Counted from the stretch's first letter, positions 1-11,452 are shown. The stretch: DNA of 64,000 bases from Anaerolineaceae bacterium (GCA_016841445.1 JAENZD010000005.1:62001-126000), one strand, 5' to 3'. Made by a program: numbers and translations. The notes: generated by a model not told the origin, from the letters alone.

Positions 1-959
1 ATGAATGCCAATGAAATCAATCCAATCCCTCCAACCAGCATATAAATTTGCTGCGCCCGGATCAACCCGAAGCGTTTAACGACCACATTGGAAAATGGGA
101 TTCCAACCCCCAGGGGGATGAACAGATACACCATCAAGATGATCGTGCTGGTTCGGGTGACATAATCCGCCAGGTAAAAAATCGACCCCGTTGCCATTGC
201 GTTCATTAAGGTTAGTAAAAAATTCATGGAAACAAAAACCCAAAATGATTTATTGGATAAGGTGTAACCCAGTGATGGCCAAAACTTGATAGGTTTATCC
301 ACAATTGCAAATGCCCGACGTTCTTTAACCTTTAATGTGGTCAGGATGATCAAGAATGCCGCTATGATCCCAACTGCGACCATAGAAAGCTGCAAACTTA
401 ATAAAGAAGAATCGGTGCTGCCGGATTGAGGACGAAACAGATCAGGCAAAAGAAAACCGAAGACATAACCCAGCATCCCAAATAAAGCGGATGAGATAGA
501 GAGCTGATTGCGCTCAATATCCGATTCTGATAGCTCGGGCACCAAAGCCCCATATACCAACCCAATAATGGTATAACAGGTGTCATACAGGAGCATGGTG
601 ACCAGCATCCACCAGAAAAGGCTGAGCTCTCCTGCCCCCTGGGGTGCGAACCAAACCAGGATGAACGTGAGAGCGAGAAAAGGTGCTGTGAACCGCATAT
701 ACGGGATCCGCCTTCCCAATCTTGATCGTGTGTTATCAGTGATGAAACCAAAAAGTGGGTCATTGAGTGCATTCCATACAGCATAGATCACAGAAGCAAT
801 CCCAATCCATTTCGCTGATAATCCCAGGTAATCTTGATAGAAAATCGGTAATAAGGCAGCAAAGATGCTTGAAACAGTTGCTGTGCCTAAAGATGCAAGG
901 CCATAAAACAGCTTCGTCGAAAAATTTAGACGCTTCTTGATCGGAGTTGTGGTTATCAT
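1..959 (-). CDS. GPH-family (MelB-like) MFS sugar:cation symporter, truncated by window edge
   Basis: The reverse strand reads open from an ATG at 959 to base 1 without a stop, about 319 codons, so the C-terminus lies outside the window. The product is a polytopic membrane protein. Near residue 50 it has WNALNDPLFGFITDNTRS followed by RLGRRIPYMRF, the loop 2-3 signature of glycoside-pentoside-hexuronide:cation symporters. It would import a sugar or glycoside with a cation. A GAGGAATTCCT ribosome site lies just upstream of the chosen start. It is divergent from the TetR gene at 1135, which may control it. The substrate cannot be read from the sequence. Confidence 0.8.
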   Translation of the reverse strand, partial: MITTTPIKKRLNFSTKLFYGLASLGTATVSSIFAALLPIFYQDYLGLSAKWIGIASVIYAVWNALNDPLFGFITDNTRSRLGRRIPYMRFTAPFLALTFILVWFAPQGAGELSLFWWMLVTMLLYDTCYTIIGLVYGALVPELSESDIERNQLSISSALFGMLGYVFGFLLPDLFRPQSGSTDSSLLSLQLSMVAVGIIAAFLIILTTLKVKERRAFAIVDKPIKFWPSLGYTLSNKSFWVFVSMNFLLTLMNAMATGSIFYLADYVTRTSTIILMVYLFIPLGVGIPFSNVVVKRFGLIRAQQIYMLVGGIGLISLAF

Positions 960-1075
960 AGGAATTCCTCAGCAGATTAATGTAGGCGTTGATTTTGTTA
1001 TTGTACATGTATTTTAAGAATTAGGCGGTGAATTCACAGGAGAATGGTATAAAATAGTGAGGGTGATAATTTTTC

Positions 1076-1105
1076 TTGCTTTATTCATACCTCTGAAGTT
1101 ATAAT
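1076..1105 (+). promoter_or_regulatory. Putative sigma70-type promoter of the tetR-like gene
   Basis: A TTGCTT -35-like box (1076-1081) and a perfect TATAAT -10 box (1100-1105) are separated by 18 bases. The predicted start of transcription is about 23 bases upstream of the ATG at 1135, leaving room for the TGGAG ribosome site. Confidence 0.5.
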
Positions 1106-1134
1106 CATATTCTTTCATTTTTACTGGAGATACA

Positions 1135-1830
1135 ATGCCCACTGAAACTTTCAACAGCCTCCCCGAGGAAAAACGCGCTCGCATTCTGGATTTGGCGATT
1201 GAGGAATTTGCTGCCTACTCATATAAAGCAGCGTCCATTTCGAATATTGTCAGGCGAGCCGGGATCGCAAAAGGTAGTTTTTACCAGTATTTTGGAGATA
1301 AAAAAGGGCTATACCGCTACATGGTTGAAATCAGTACCGATCAAAAAATGACTCTGGTCAAAGATCTACGTCCACCCGAAAATAACGCCGGGTTGTTCGG
1401 CTATATGCGCTGGCAGTTCCTGTCAGAGGTGCTGTTTGAGATCCGTCACCCTGAACTGGCGCAAATTGCTTACCGAGCTTTTTCAGAAGGTGTCCCTTTC
1501 CCGGATATTCGAGAGGAGCTTCGCAGGCGGGGCACAACTCAATTCTTCAAACAGCTCATCACCCAGGGGATTGTGCGCGGTGAGGTTGCTGTCTGGGTCG
1601 ACCCGGATATCGCAGCCTTCATGATGGAAGTCCTGTTTTACCAGTTCGGTAAATACTTCATTGAAAGATTGGGTCTAACTGAAGATGATTTCACCAACAA
1701 CTCCATCTATGAGAATCAGGAAGCCCAGCAACTTCTTTCAAATTTGATGGATATCCTGGAAGCAGGTATCAAAAGAGATCCTGAACAGCGGAAGGACTTC
1801 CCATCGACAGTTGAAGTTCCCTCTGGTTAA
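1135..1830 (+). CDS. TetR/AcrR-family transcriptional regulator
   Basis: This 231-residue protein has an N-terminal TetR DNA-binding domain (about residues 10-58). It includes ARILDLAIEEFAAYSYKAAS and the recognition helix segment IAKGSFYQYFGDKKGLYRYM. The C-terminal two thirds is a helical ligand-binding and dimerisation domain without a recognisable ligand signature. TetR proteins repress nearby genes until a small molecule binds. The best local target is the divergent symporter, about 175 bases away. The start is supported by a TGGAG site upstream. A terminator follows the stop. Confidence 0.87.
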   Translation: MPTETFNSLPEEKRARILDLAIEEFAAYSYKAASISNIVRRAGIAKGSFYQYFGDKKGLYRYMVEISTDQKMTLVKDLRPPENNAGLFGYMRWQFLSEVLFEIRHPELAQIAYRAFSEGVPFPDIREELRRRGTTQFFKQLITQGIVRGEVAVWVDPDIAAFMMEVLFYQFGKYFIERLGLTEDDFTNNSIYENQEAQQLLSNLMDILEAGIKRDPEQRKDFPSTVEVPSG

Positions 1831-1880
1831 AATTTATATAATAATTCACACGAAATCACAGCCTGATCAAAGAATCAAAA

Positions 1881-1912
1881 AAGACCGCATTATGAAATGC
1901 GGTCTTTTGTTA
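1881..1912. terminator. Intrinsic terminator, probably bidirectional
   Basis: A perfect 10-bp stem, AAGACCGCAT / ATGCGGTCTT, with a 6-base loop is followed by T-rich sequence and preceded by an A-run. It can therefore stop the TetR transcript on the plus strand and the sat-cysC transcript on the minus strand. Confidence 0.8.
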
Positions 1913-1931
1913 TAAATTGAAAGCTAAAGAT

Positions 1932-3701
<1,770 letters not shown>

Positions 3702-3777
3702 TCATTGTAGCACATTCATCTTTAAATATGAACCCAAAATTACCCACGTTTCCACCAGTTTTTATTGAATCTTCATA

Positions 3778-3799
3778 TATAATAAGACTGATTAATCAG
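3778..3799 (+). promoter_or_regulatory. -10 box plus palindromic operator candidate for the glycosyltransferase gene
   Basis: A TATAAT box (3778-3783) is followed four bases later by a perfect 12-bp palindrome, CTGATTAATCAG (3788-3799), placed where transcription would start. No good -35 box is visible. The position supports translation of the next gene from 3857 and not from the upstream in-frame ATG at 3728. Confidence 0.4.
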
Positions 3800-3856
3800 A
3801 GTTTAATGTGTTTTAATCAGAAATCTTTTCTGAAGGAAAAAGATGTGGGATTGGCT

Positions 3857-4978
3857 ATGAAGTTATTATATGTTGCAGGGCGATGGGATCCAACCATACA
3901 AAACGAATACAGCGGATCGGATTATGGTGCTTTTCACATGCTTAAGAAGCAGGCGGATTTCGACGTTGTTATGGTCGGTCCTCTTGAAGGTAATCCCTCC
4001 CTGATTGAGAAATTTTTCTTGCAGGGATATGGTGTCCTGACAAAAAAGCGGTTGATCAAATATTACCCTTCATGCTTAAGAAAAATTGGAAAGGCTATCA
4101 ATCAAGCTGTCAAAGATCATCAACCTGATGTCATCTTTTCTAAATATTCATCGCCTATGGTTCATGTGGATATTGACCGGCCTTTTGTTTATATGTGCGA
4201 CTCAACGATCCAATGGGCAAAAAAGTATTGGCGGGAATTTTCAAGACTGGGATTCGATATCATGGAAAAATGGGAGGCGAAATCCATTCAAAAGAGTGAC
4301 CGTATCATCACATTCAGTGAAGCGAATGCAAAGATTATCACATCGACCTATCATAAAGAGCCTGAGCAAGTCAGAGTGATGCCCATCCCCGCCTATATTC
4401 CAGCCAAATATTTACCCCTAAAAGGATCTATCAATAAAGAAATCGGTAAAACATTAAACCTGCTGCTGGTGGGGAAGCGGTTCAACCTCAGGGGAATCGA
4501 TATTGCTATCGAAGTGACCCAAAAATTGAATGCGCAGGGCGTCAATACCAAATTGCAGATTGTGGGCATCGAGGGGGAAGATCAGGAATATGTGAGTTTC
4601 ATGGGTGTCTTTGAAAAAGAAAACCCGCAGCAGATCAAGTCCTATTTTGATTTCTTCCGCGTGGCTGACCTGTTGATCCACCCATCAAGGTTCCATTCTG
4701 CCGGCATTGTGATCAGCGAAGCATCCGCCTTTGGTTTACCGACCATCACAAATGCAGTCGGAGGGTTGGCCACCTCAGTTCAGCATGATCAAACTGGGAT
4801 CGTATTACCTGAAGGTAGTTCTCCCCAGGCCTACGTTGATTCAATCAAGCGTTTGATAAACGATAGTGATCGCTATCATCAATACCGGGTTAATGCTCGC
4901 AATAGATTTGATGACATTCTTAATTGGGAAAAAGCAGGCTTAAGGTTTGCACAGATCATCAAAGAAGTACTGCCTTAA
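3857..4978 (+). CDS. Glycosyltransferase, GT4-like (GT-B fold)
   Basis: The 373-residue product from the ATG at 3857 begins MKLLYVAGRWDP, a typical GT-B first strand. An in-frame ATG at 3728 would add 43 unlike residues that lie upstream of the predicted promoter, so it was not used. The C-terminal donor domain contains LIHPSRFHSAGIVISEAS followed by AFGLPTITNAVGG, the EX7E-type nucleotide-sugar signature of family 4 enzymes. It probably transfers a sugar to a lipid, protein or polysaccharide at the cytoplasmic face. It sits between PAPS synthesis and a sulfotransferase, so its glycan may be sulfated. The donor and acceptor are unknown. Confidence 0.8.
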   Translation: MKLLYVAGRWDPTIQNEYSGSDYGAFHMLKKQADFDVVMVGPLEGNPSLIEKFFLQGYGVLTKKRLIKYYPSCLRKIGKAINQAVKDHQPDVIFSKYSSPMVHVDIDRPFVYMCDSTIQWAKKYWREFSRLGFDIMEKWEAKSIQKSDRIITFSEANAKIITSTYHKEPEQVRVMPIPAYIPAKYLPLKGSINKEIGKTLNLLLVGKRFNLRGIDIAIEVTQKLNAQGVNTKLQIVGIEGEDQEYVSFMGVFEKENPQQIKSYFDFFRVADLLIHPSRFHSAGIVISEASAFGLPTITNAVGGLATSVQHDQTGIVLPEGSSPQAYVDSIKRLINDSDRYHQYRVNARNRFDDILNWEKAGLRFAQIIKEVLP

Positions 4979-5031
4979 TCCTATACGACACCAAACTCAT
5001 ATGGGATCAATAAATTCATAACAAAAGCCTG

Positions 5032-6006
5032 TTACTTAATACCAGCAATAAGCTTCTCTCGCCAAATATTGAGCCTTTGAGCGAACTTCAATCCTCTGCT
5101 ATCCAAACTTGAAGTTTTGAAATCGAGTTCTTTCATCAATCTCCCGCAAATCGCTTCGATCATCATCTGATCATAAATATCTAAATGACCTTCCCAACGC
5201 GTGAGGGGTGCTTTACTGATTGACTGATATGTTTCATTGAACATTGAATTTCCGTGCCAGAACTCATTCATCCGGGTCGGTTTCAGCAAAATCTCCGTCA
5301 TTCGAATATCGAGGAAATCAGCAACTTCCGCCATTTTCTCCGCTGGATTTTTTAACAAATCACCAAATCGGACCATCAAGTATCGATTTTTGCCAAAGGT
5401 TTTAACATTTCGCAGTCCGGCATTTGTTGATCGGACCCAATTCTTCCCGAATCGCCTGGCTGACCAATCAGCGTGTTTTCTTTCATAAGAATAGAAGTTG
5501 CCCCTTGGATCACGAACGATGTGGATGCATTTTGGATTGCTCCACCAGCTGAAGATTTCCTTTGTATGCAATTCATTATAGGGGGTTTTTTCAAGCCAAT
5601 GTTTTGATACATCGGTTAACAGTCCGGTGACTTTGCCAAAACTTAACATCACAGCATTTAGAAAATCTGCTGGATTTTCACTGGAGGGGACGATATTCCG
5701 GATCATTTCCTCGCTGACAGCATTATAAGATATTTCAGAATAATCACGGTCAGGATAATTCTTTTGATGTTCAGGCGGATTTTCTAAGTTCCACTCGAAA
5801 ATATTAATCAACAGTTTTTCCGCCAGATTCAGCTTTTCCTGGTAAGATGCATTTTGGATCGCAGGTAAGAAGCGCCGGAAGAACATCGTTTCTTCAGGGT
5901 AAGCAACAATTTCCGGATGACCATCCAGAAGGGATGCCATCAGGCTCGTACCTGCCTTGGGATGTCCACAGATAAAAACCGGGCTGTTGATAAAATCAGT
6001 TGCCAT
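5032..6006 (-). CDS. PAPS-dependent sulfotransferase family protein
   Basis: This 324-residue protein opens with FICGHPKAGTSLMASLLDGH, the 5'-phosphosulfate-binding loop of the sulfotransferase fold. It also carries IHIVRDPRGNFYSYERK, the 3'-phosphate-binding motif with Arg and Ser in the usual places. It would move sulfate from PAPS to a hydroxyl or amine. It is convergent with the glycosyltransferase (53-base gap), and the PAPS synthetase is nearby. No signal peptide is seen, so it acts in the cytoplasm. The acceptor is not identifiable. Confidence 0.82.
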   Translation of the reverse strand: MATDFINSPVFICGHPKAGTSLMASLLDGHPEIVAYPEETMFFRRFLPAIQNASYQEKLNLAEKLLINIFEWNLENPPEHQKNYPDRDYSEISYNAVSEEMIRNIVPSSENPADFLNAVMLSFGKVTGLLTDVSKHWLEKTPYNELHTKEIFSWWSNPKCIHIVRDPRGNFYSYERKHADWSARRFGKNWVRSTNAGLRNVKTFGKNRYLMVRFGDLLKNPAEKMAEVADFLDIRMTEILLKPTRMNEFWHGNSMFNETYQSISKAPLTRWEGHLDIYDQMMIEAICGRLMKELDFKTSSLDSRGLKFAQRLNIWREKLIAGIK

Positions 6007-6251
6007 ATTTTAAACCGAATCGTTCGAAGGCAGAAAAATCATTGCCTCAATTGACCATTGATACAATTTAGAAGATCCCTTAAGAACAGTCTATTCATTC
6101 ATCATTAAAATTGATACATGGTTCTAAACAAATCACCCGTGAGGGTGAGACCAATGGTTGGGTTATCTACATTTTACCCCCTCTCTTAAAAGATGGATGT
6201 CGTTTACAATATCAGTGAGGACCCCTGTTTGATAAAAAGAAAGGTTATAAA

Positions 6252-7184
6252 ATGAAGAAAATCTCACGACACAGTCTTCTTATAATGGGATGCGTCTTAA
6301 TGCTCATATCTGCATCGATAGCCTGCTCCCTTGGTGACGAAATTAATCAATCATCGAACGAGGTCTCAATCCAGCAAACCAGTGTTGTCCTCAAAGAAAC
6401 CGAAACAGCGCTCAACAACCAGATAGCTCTAAACCAGACGGCCTCTGCTCTGGAAAATATAGAAACCTCCCCAAGCGTTCCGGAAATCTTAACCCCGGAA
6501 CAACCAGATGTCTCCTATGAAGGGATCAGCTTCTCATTTGACACCGGTATTGCAAGCAGCATATTTCCTTCGACCATCCCAGGGCAGAATATGGGTGAAG
6601 ACTATATGCCGGGTGATACCTACCCAACATATTACGAATTTTCATTGAACGGCTACCCAATCAATGACCATTTCCATGACCCCATGATCAGGGTTTACCC
6701 AGTAGCAGAATACCGAAGCATCAGCAGTTTTGCCTCAGAAATGATTGACACCTTGGGGGCAGTGCTTGTCAATAATCCTGCTGGCGGCCCAAATGCCAAT
6801 TTGCCCTTCTTGCCAATCTGGAATGCAGCCCAAATCTTTTCAAGTAATGTCCTCTATTTTAATTTCCAAAACGGTTCAGGGGTTCGCTTTTTAACAATGT
6901 ACGGCCAGGCAGCCTACCCTGTTGACAACCAAAATCTGTTCTATACCTACCAGGGTTTAACAAATGATGGGCAGTTTTACATCAGCGCAATTCTTCCTGT
7001 TACGCACCCAGACCTCCCTTACGATGGCGGGAGTGAAGTCGACGATTGGATGACATTCGACGAAAATTATCAGACCTACCTCAACGATACAGTCAGCTGG
7101 TTGAATAGGCAGGATCCCTCAGAGTTTATTCCCAGTTTAACATTGCTCGATGAAATGATGGAATCATTTTCGAGTACACCTTGA
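6252..7184 (+). CDS. Putative lipoprotein of unknown function
   Basis: A 310-residue exported protein. It begins with a lysine-containing, hydrophobic signal ending in a lipobox-like SASIAC at about residues 21-26, so Cys26 is probably lipidated. A Gln/Thr/Asn-rich linker follows to about residue 95, then a globular domain rich in aromatic residues. I do not recognise the domain. An AAAGG ribosome site precedes the ATG. It is followed after about 60 bases by the yjbQ-like gene on the same strand. It may be specific to this lineage. Confidence 0.75.
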   Translation: MKKISRHSLLIMGCVLMLISASIACSLGDEINQSSNEVSIQQTSVVLKETETALNNQIALNQTASALENIETSPSVPEILTPEQPDVSYEGISFSFDTGIASSIFPSTIPGQNMGEDYMPGDTYPTYYEFSLNGYPINDHFHDPMIRVYPVAEYRSISSFASEMIDTLGAVLVNNPAGGPNANLPFLPIWNAAQIFSSNVLYFNFQNGSGVRFLTMYGQAAYPVDNQNLFYTYQGLTNDGQFYISAILPVTHPDLPYDGGSEVDDWMTFDENYQTYLNDTVSWLNRQDPSEFIPSLTLLDEMMESFSSTP

Positions 7185-7242
7185 AGCCTGTCTTTCGGTA
7201 GAATATTAAAGTCAATATTTCACAATTGTGAAAGGGCTTTTA

Positions 7243-7662
7243 ATGAAAAGTTATCGGAAAGAGTTATGGTTCAATCTTCCAACCCGACGGGGATTTCTCA
7301 ACATCACACCGGATGTAAGAGATGCCCTGCATGAGAGCGGCGTTGAGGAAGGCTTATGCCTGGTCAATGCCATGCACATCACCGCATCGGTTTTCATCAA
7401 TGATGACGAAACAGGTTTACACACGGACTATGAAAAATGGCTTGAGGCTTTAGCGCCGCATGAGCCGATTGGGCAGTATCAGCATAACCGTACAGGTGAG
7501 GACAATGCGGATGCGCACCTCAAACGCCAGGTCATGGGGCGTGAAGTTGTTGTAGCCATCACAAAAGGACGCCTCGATTTTGGACCCTGGGAACAAATCT
7601 TCTATGGCGAATTTGATGGGCGGCGCAGTAAACGCGTACTGGTAAAAATTATCGGGGAGTAG
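7243..7662 (+). CDS. YjbQ family protein (UPF0047, secondary thiamine-phosphate synthase type)
   Basis: A 139-residue protein of the YjbQ/UPF0047 fold, with the family hallmarks [20 protein letters not shown] and [18 protein letters not shown], containing the conserved His and Asp residues. Family members have weak thiamine-phosphate synthase activity, and their real role is unclear. The ATG at 7243 is chosen over a GTG at 7228 because AAAGGG lies 6-9 bases before it. A terminator follows. Confidence 0.88.
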   Translation: MKSYRKELWFNLPTRRGFLNITPDVRDALHESGVEEGLCLVNAMHITASVFINDDETGLHTDYEKWLEALAPHEPIGQYQHNRTGEDNADAHLKRQVMGREVVVAITKGRLDFGPWEQIFYGEFDGRRSKRVLVKIIGE

Positions 7663-7683
7663 TGAGAACTACATTCACAAATT

Positions 7684-7719
7684 AAAAAGTCTCTTCATTG
7701 TTATTGAGAGACTTTTTTT
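7684..7719 (+). terminator. Intrinsic terminator
   Basis: A stem of AGTCTCT and AGAGACT (7688-7694 with 7707-7713), extended by A/T pairs, is followed by a seven-base T-run. It lies 22 bases past the yjbQ-like stop. Confidence 0.75.
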
Positions 7720-7749
7720 ATTGTTTTCTCTATTCAGAATAAACTTCGT

Positions 7750-8211
7750 TCACCCTACGAAGGGTTCATGAGCTTTTACTTCTTCTTCTCTTTGTTCATA
7801 AGCCTGGAATAATTCATCCAACTCTGCATGGGTTGCCAAACCCTCAAGTCTGGGAAAATGTTCTTCTTCTTCCTCATCCAGGTGATGGGCATTGACTTCA
7901 GCCAGTACTTTTGCTTTTGCTGAAAAAATTTCATCGTCAATATCCAGATCCATCAATTCCCAAAGTAAAATGCGGTCCAGATGATGTTCTTGCATTGCTT
8001 CCAATGCACCCTTGTGCGCTTTCCCGCTTTTTGATTTCAGATAAGTAAAAATTGATGCATCTTCTCCTTCAATGTGGGGATAAAGAGCACCCGCTAAAGC
8101 CTGCCGAAATTTATTCTTTTCTTCGCTGGTTTCCGAATTTGACAATTGCTCTGCCAGATGGCGTTGCACTTCGTGGTCTTTCCTGAGATGCTCGATAAAT
8201 GGATGGGACAT
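7750..8211 (-). CDS. Hemerythrin HHE-domain protein
   Basis: A 153-residue four-helix-bundle protein with spaced iron-ligand candidates: HLRKDHEVQRHL near the N-terminus, LYPHIEGEDASIF, MQEHHLDRILLWE and VNAHHLDEEEEEHFP. These match the H-HxxxE-H-HxxxD pattern of HHE cation-binding proteins. Such proteins bind a diiron centre and are linked to oxygen, nitric oxide or iron-stress handling, which suits an anaerobe. An AGGAGG site precedes the ATG. No partner gene is apparent. Confidence 0.88.
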   Translation of the reverse strand: MSHPFIEHLRKDHEVQRHLAEQLSNSETSEEKNKFRQALAGALYPHIEGEDASIFTYLKSKSGKAHKGALEAMQEHHLDRILLWELMDLDIDDEIFSAKAKVLAEVNAHHLDEEEEEHFPRLEGLATHAELDELFQAYEQREEEVKAHEPFVG

Positions 8212-8473
8212 ATTGGGGTTTCCTCCTTTGTGACCTTTTATTACTCATTCATAATACCGGATTTACCAATCCATTGACCACTTAGGTGATGACCCGGATT
8301 GAGAATTGGCTGGGAATGACGCTTTATTATTGAAATCAGCGATGCGTGAAAGGCTGACTGCTATAAGCCCTTGTGATAGTTTAGCATAATGATAAATACA
8401 ACGTTTAATCAAAATCAATCAAATAAGCAAGTAATTACGGAACGACAAGATGTCGGTTGTTATCCCCGATCGA

Positions 8474-8689
8474 TTAACTCGGGTCAGGAAAATCAGCCTC
8501 CTCTTCCCAAACAAAATTCTGATCGTTTGCATTCCTTGCCTGCTCTCGCTGATGCTTCTCAAGCAACGTGTATCCGAGTGCTGCCATCCCTACCAGCCCC
8601 AACAGGCCGCCAGCCCGCCGGATTGGGCGTCGAAACCCTCGCCGGAATGGATGGTGATGGATCATTGAATGTCGAAAATGTCGTCTCAT
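8474..8689 (-). CDS. Small His/Arg-rich single-span membrane protein
   Basis: A 71-residue protein starting MRRHFRHSMIHHHPFRRGFR, then one hydrophobic segment (GGLLGLVGMAALGYTLLE), then an acidic tail. The ATG at 8689 is preferred to an upstream ATG at 8740 because TTGGAG sits 8-9 bases before it. The basic N-terminus and acidic C-terminus suggest a membrane-anchored accessory protein, possibly metal-binding. I do not recognise a family. A competing plus-strand frame over the same bases looks like a shadow. Confidence 0.5.
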   Translation of the reverse strand: MRRHFRHSMIHHHPFRRGFRRPIRRAGGLLGLVGMAALGYTLLEKHQREQARNANDQNFVWEEEADFPDPS

Positions 8690-8842
8690 TATTTTTGCTC
8701 CAATCTCTTTATTGATACCTATCATCATAACCGACCACAAATTCCTATACCATAGATTTTCTATGCATTTGAGTTCACGCTAAAACTTTAATCCATCCGC
8801 GTGAGGTAAAATCAAAAAGAAAACTCAACGACAAAGGTTCTT

Positions 8843-10558
8843 ATGTTCCTGCCCACAACCTCAGCCGAACTTAAACAACTTGGCTGGAAACAATTGGATG
8901 TCATCCTCATAACAGGTGACAGCTATATCGACAGCCCCTTCATCGGTGTCAGCGTGATTGGGAGAGTCTTACAGAAAGCCGGCTACAAAGTCGGTATCCT
9001 TGCACAGCCTGATCTGCAAACAGGAGATGATATGACTCGCCTGGGTGAGCCACGGCTTTTCTGGGGAGTCACTGCAGGCAGCATTGATTCAATGGTGGCA
9101 AATTTTACTGCTACCGGCCGTCCACGACACACCGATGACTACACGCCTGGTGGTCTTAACACAAAGCGTCCCAACCGCGCCACATTGGTCTATGCAAACG
9201 CGATTCGCCGTTACTTCAAAAACACCGTCCCCATCGTACTGGGAGGGGTTGAGGCTAGCCTTCGCCGGATTGCCCATTATGATTTCTGGACCGACAGCAT
9301 CCGGCGGTCAGTTTTATTTGATGCTAAAGCAGATTACCTGCTCTACGGTATGGCCGAAGGTTCAGTGCTCGATCTGGCAAGCGCTCTTGATGCTGGAGAT
9401 GATGCTACCCACATTCGTGGACTGTGCTATATTGCCAAACAAATCCCGCTTGATTACCTTGAACTGCCCAGCTTTGAGCAGGTCAGTGAAGATAAAGATG
9501 CATTCATTGACATGTTTCATACTTTTTATCGTAATAACAACCCCATCAGTGCGAAAGGCCTGGCACAACTTCACCGCGACCGGTATCTGATCCAAAATCC
9601 ACCTTATCCATATCTCGACCAGTCAGCATTAGATCAGGTCTACGCGCTCCCCTTTGAACGCGCCCAGCACCCGCATTACGCGCAGCAGGGTGAAGTTAAA
9701 GCCCTGGAAACGATCCGTTTTTCCATCCCAACGCACCGAGGCTGCTACGGCGAGTGCAATTTCTGTGCAATCGCTGTCCACGAGGGTCGTACCGTGAGGT
9801 GGCGCAGCCAGGAATCTATCATTAAAGAAACACAGGAAATTACGCAAATGCCTGATTTTAAAGGCATCATCTATGACCTGAGCGGTCCAACCGCCAACAT
9901 GTATGGTTTTGAGTGCCCGGTCAAACTCCGAAAGGGTCCCTGCGAAGGCAAAAGCTGTATCTTCCCGGAGACCTGCCCAACCTTACCGGTCGATCACCGG
10001 CAGCAAACCGAGCTGCTACGAAAATTGCGCCAGGTTGAAGGCGTTAAGAAAGTCTTCATCGGTTCTGGACTGCGTTATGACCTAATCCTTTCTGACCAAA
10101 AACATGGGGATGAGTACCTGCGTGAACTGGTTAAACATCACATCTCCGGCCAGCTTAAGATCGCCCCGGAGCATACCCAACCTGAGATCTTAGCGAGAAT
10201 GAGAAAACCGGATCAGGGCAAATTACTGGCTTTCAAAAGCCGCTTTGAAGCCCTCAGCAGCGATGTGAAGCGAAAACAGTTCCTGACCTATTACCTGATT
10301 GCGGCGTACCCGGGCTGCACGATCCAAGACATGCAAAAGCTAAAATCGTTTGCCAGCCAGGAGCTAGGCATCCTGCCGGAGCAAGTGCAGGTCTTCACAC
10401 CCACGCCTTCTACCTATGCCAGCGTGATGTACTACACAGAGAAAGATCCTTTTACTGGTGAAAAGCTCTTCGTTGAGAAGAATCCAGCGTCCAAAAAGCG
10501 CCAAAAAGAAATCATCACAGGACATAACAAACCGCCGCGTCACCACCGGCGGAATTGA
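8843..10558 (+). CDS. YgiQ family radical SAM protein
   Basis: A 571-residue protein of the YgiQ/UPF0313 family. The N-terminal third is the B12-binding-like region (LDVILITGDSYIDSPF, GVSVIGRVLQKAGYKVGI). The radical SAM core has the CxxxCxxC cluster in RGCYGECNFCAI (about residues 302-313), followed by further family cysteines near residues 355-380 (GPCEGKSCIFPETCP). The substrate of YgiQ proteins is unknown. Full length agrees with the family (about 560-740). It is monocistronic. Confidence 0.92.
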   Translation: MFLPTTSAELKQLGWKQLDVILITGDSYIDSPFIGVSVIGRVLQKAGYKVGILAQPDLQTGDDMTRLGEPRLFWGVTAGSIDSMVANFTATGRPRHTDDYTPGGLNTKRPNRATLVYANAIRRYFKNTVPIVLGGVEASLRRIAHYDFWTDSIRRSVLFDAKADYLLYGMAEGSVLDLASALDAGDDATHIRGLCYIAKQIPLDYLELPSFEQVSEDKDAFIDMFHTFYRNNNPISAKGLAQLHRDRYLIQNPPYPYLDQSALDQVYALPFERAQHPHYAQQGEVKALETIRFSIPTHRGCYGECNFCAIAVHEGRTVRWRSQESIIKETQEITQMPDFKGIIYDLSGPTANMYGFECPVKLRKGPCEGKSCIFPETCPTLPVDHRQQTELLRKLRQVEGVKKVFIGSGLRYDLILSDQKHGDEYLRELVKHHISGQLKIAPEHTQPEILARMRKPDQGKLLAFKSRFEALSSDVKRKQFLTYYLIAAYPGCTIQDMQKLKSFASQELGILPEQVQVFTPTPSTYASVMYYTEKDPFTGEKLFVEKNPASKKRQKEIITGHNKPPRHHRRN

Positions 10559-10618
10559 AGTGAAATTATTTATTCGACGAAACAGACCTCTGAACTCTTA
10601 AAAAAAATAGGAGAAACA

Positions 10619-11257
10619 ATGGCTGAGCAATCCCCTGCAATCCAATTATTCACCAATTTCCAAAACTGGATGAAAGATCATGTGCCGGACGTTAAATTTC
10701 GCCCTCCGGTAGAAGCAGCAGCATTGGACCATTTTTCTGAGTTGAGTGAGATTGAAATACCTCAAATGCTTGGGCAAATATTATCGGTTTCGGATGGTGA
10801 AACCCGTGCCTCTGCTGGGGCTTTCGGCAACTGGCGGATGCTATCGGTAAAGGAAATACAAGCAGCCTGGGGATTATTAACAAAATTAGCAGATAAAGGG
10901 GCATTCTCCGACCAGGAACCTGAAGTCCCTCCCTACATTCATCCCGTTTGGTGGCATCCCGGATGGATCCCATTCGTCAGCAGTGATCAGGGGCATTATT
11001 TCTGTATTGATACGGCTCCAATCGAACTGATCAGAAAGGGACAGGTCATCCTTTTTCAACAGAACTTGCCTGAGCGGTTGCTTATAGCCGGAAATCTACT
11101 GGCATGGTTTAAACGAATTTTAATGGATCTAGAGTCAGGCGTCTACAATTATGATCCCGAAGCGGGCTTTGATGGCGAAGGATTCATGTGGTCTGCACTG
11201 GAGGGAAAGCACCTCTTTGACATCGACAGAGGAAAATTAATTACCAAAAAATCTTAA
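10619..11257 (+). CDS. SMI1/KNR4 (SUKH) domain protein
   Basis: A 212-residue cytoplasmic protein. The arrangement of an early Leu/Pro-rich helix, FGNWRMLSVKEIQAAW, HPVWWHPGWIPFVSSD and GHYFCIDTAP is typical of the SMI1/KNR4-SUKH superfamily. Many SUKH proteins are immunity proteins for polymorphic toxins, others are housekeeping scaffolds. No toxin gene is adjacent, so an immunity role is not supported here. AGGAG precedes the ATG. Confidence 0.78.
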   Translation: MAEQSPAIQLFTNFQNWMKDHVPDVKFRPPVEAAALDHFSELSEIEIPQMLGQILSVSDGETRASAGAFGNWRMLSVKEIQAAWGLLTKLADKGAFSDQEPEVPPYIHPVWWHPGWIPFVSSDQGHYFCIDTAPIELIRKGQVILFQQNLPERLLIAGNLLAWFKRILMDLESGVYNYDPEAGFDGEGFMWSALEGKHLFDIDRGKLITKKS

Positions 11258-11446
11258 AATAGTGCAATAAAAAAATATGTCACTAAAATATAAATAAACC
11301 ATTCTATTGCTGAAAAATGTCGATGACTGTCTTTATGGATAGTTCATCTGAACCTTGCCTGCAGTCACAATTCCGGAGTGGAGTTACGAAACTTGTATTA
11401 ACCCGGTTATTTTTATTTTCATACAACCGGAATAATAAAATTAATA

Positions 11447-11452
11447 TATAAT
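11447..11452 (+). promoter_or_regulatory. Putative -10 box in the 11258-11499 gap
   Basis: A perfect TATAAT lies 48 bases upstream of the next ATG. Just before it an inverted repeat CCGGTT (11403-11408) / AACCGG (11425-11430) could be an operator or a weak terminator of the SUKH transcript. The rest of the gap is AT-rich with nothing recognisable. Confidence 0.35.

Noticed and set aside
10619-11257. Toxin-immunity locus based on the SUKH protein
   Set aside because: No toxin, Rhs, secretion or effector gene lies within several kilobases.
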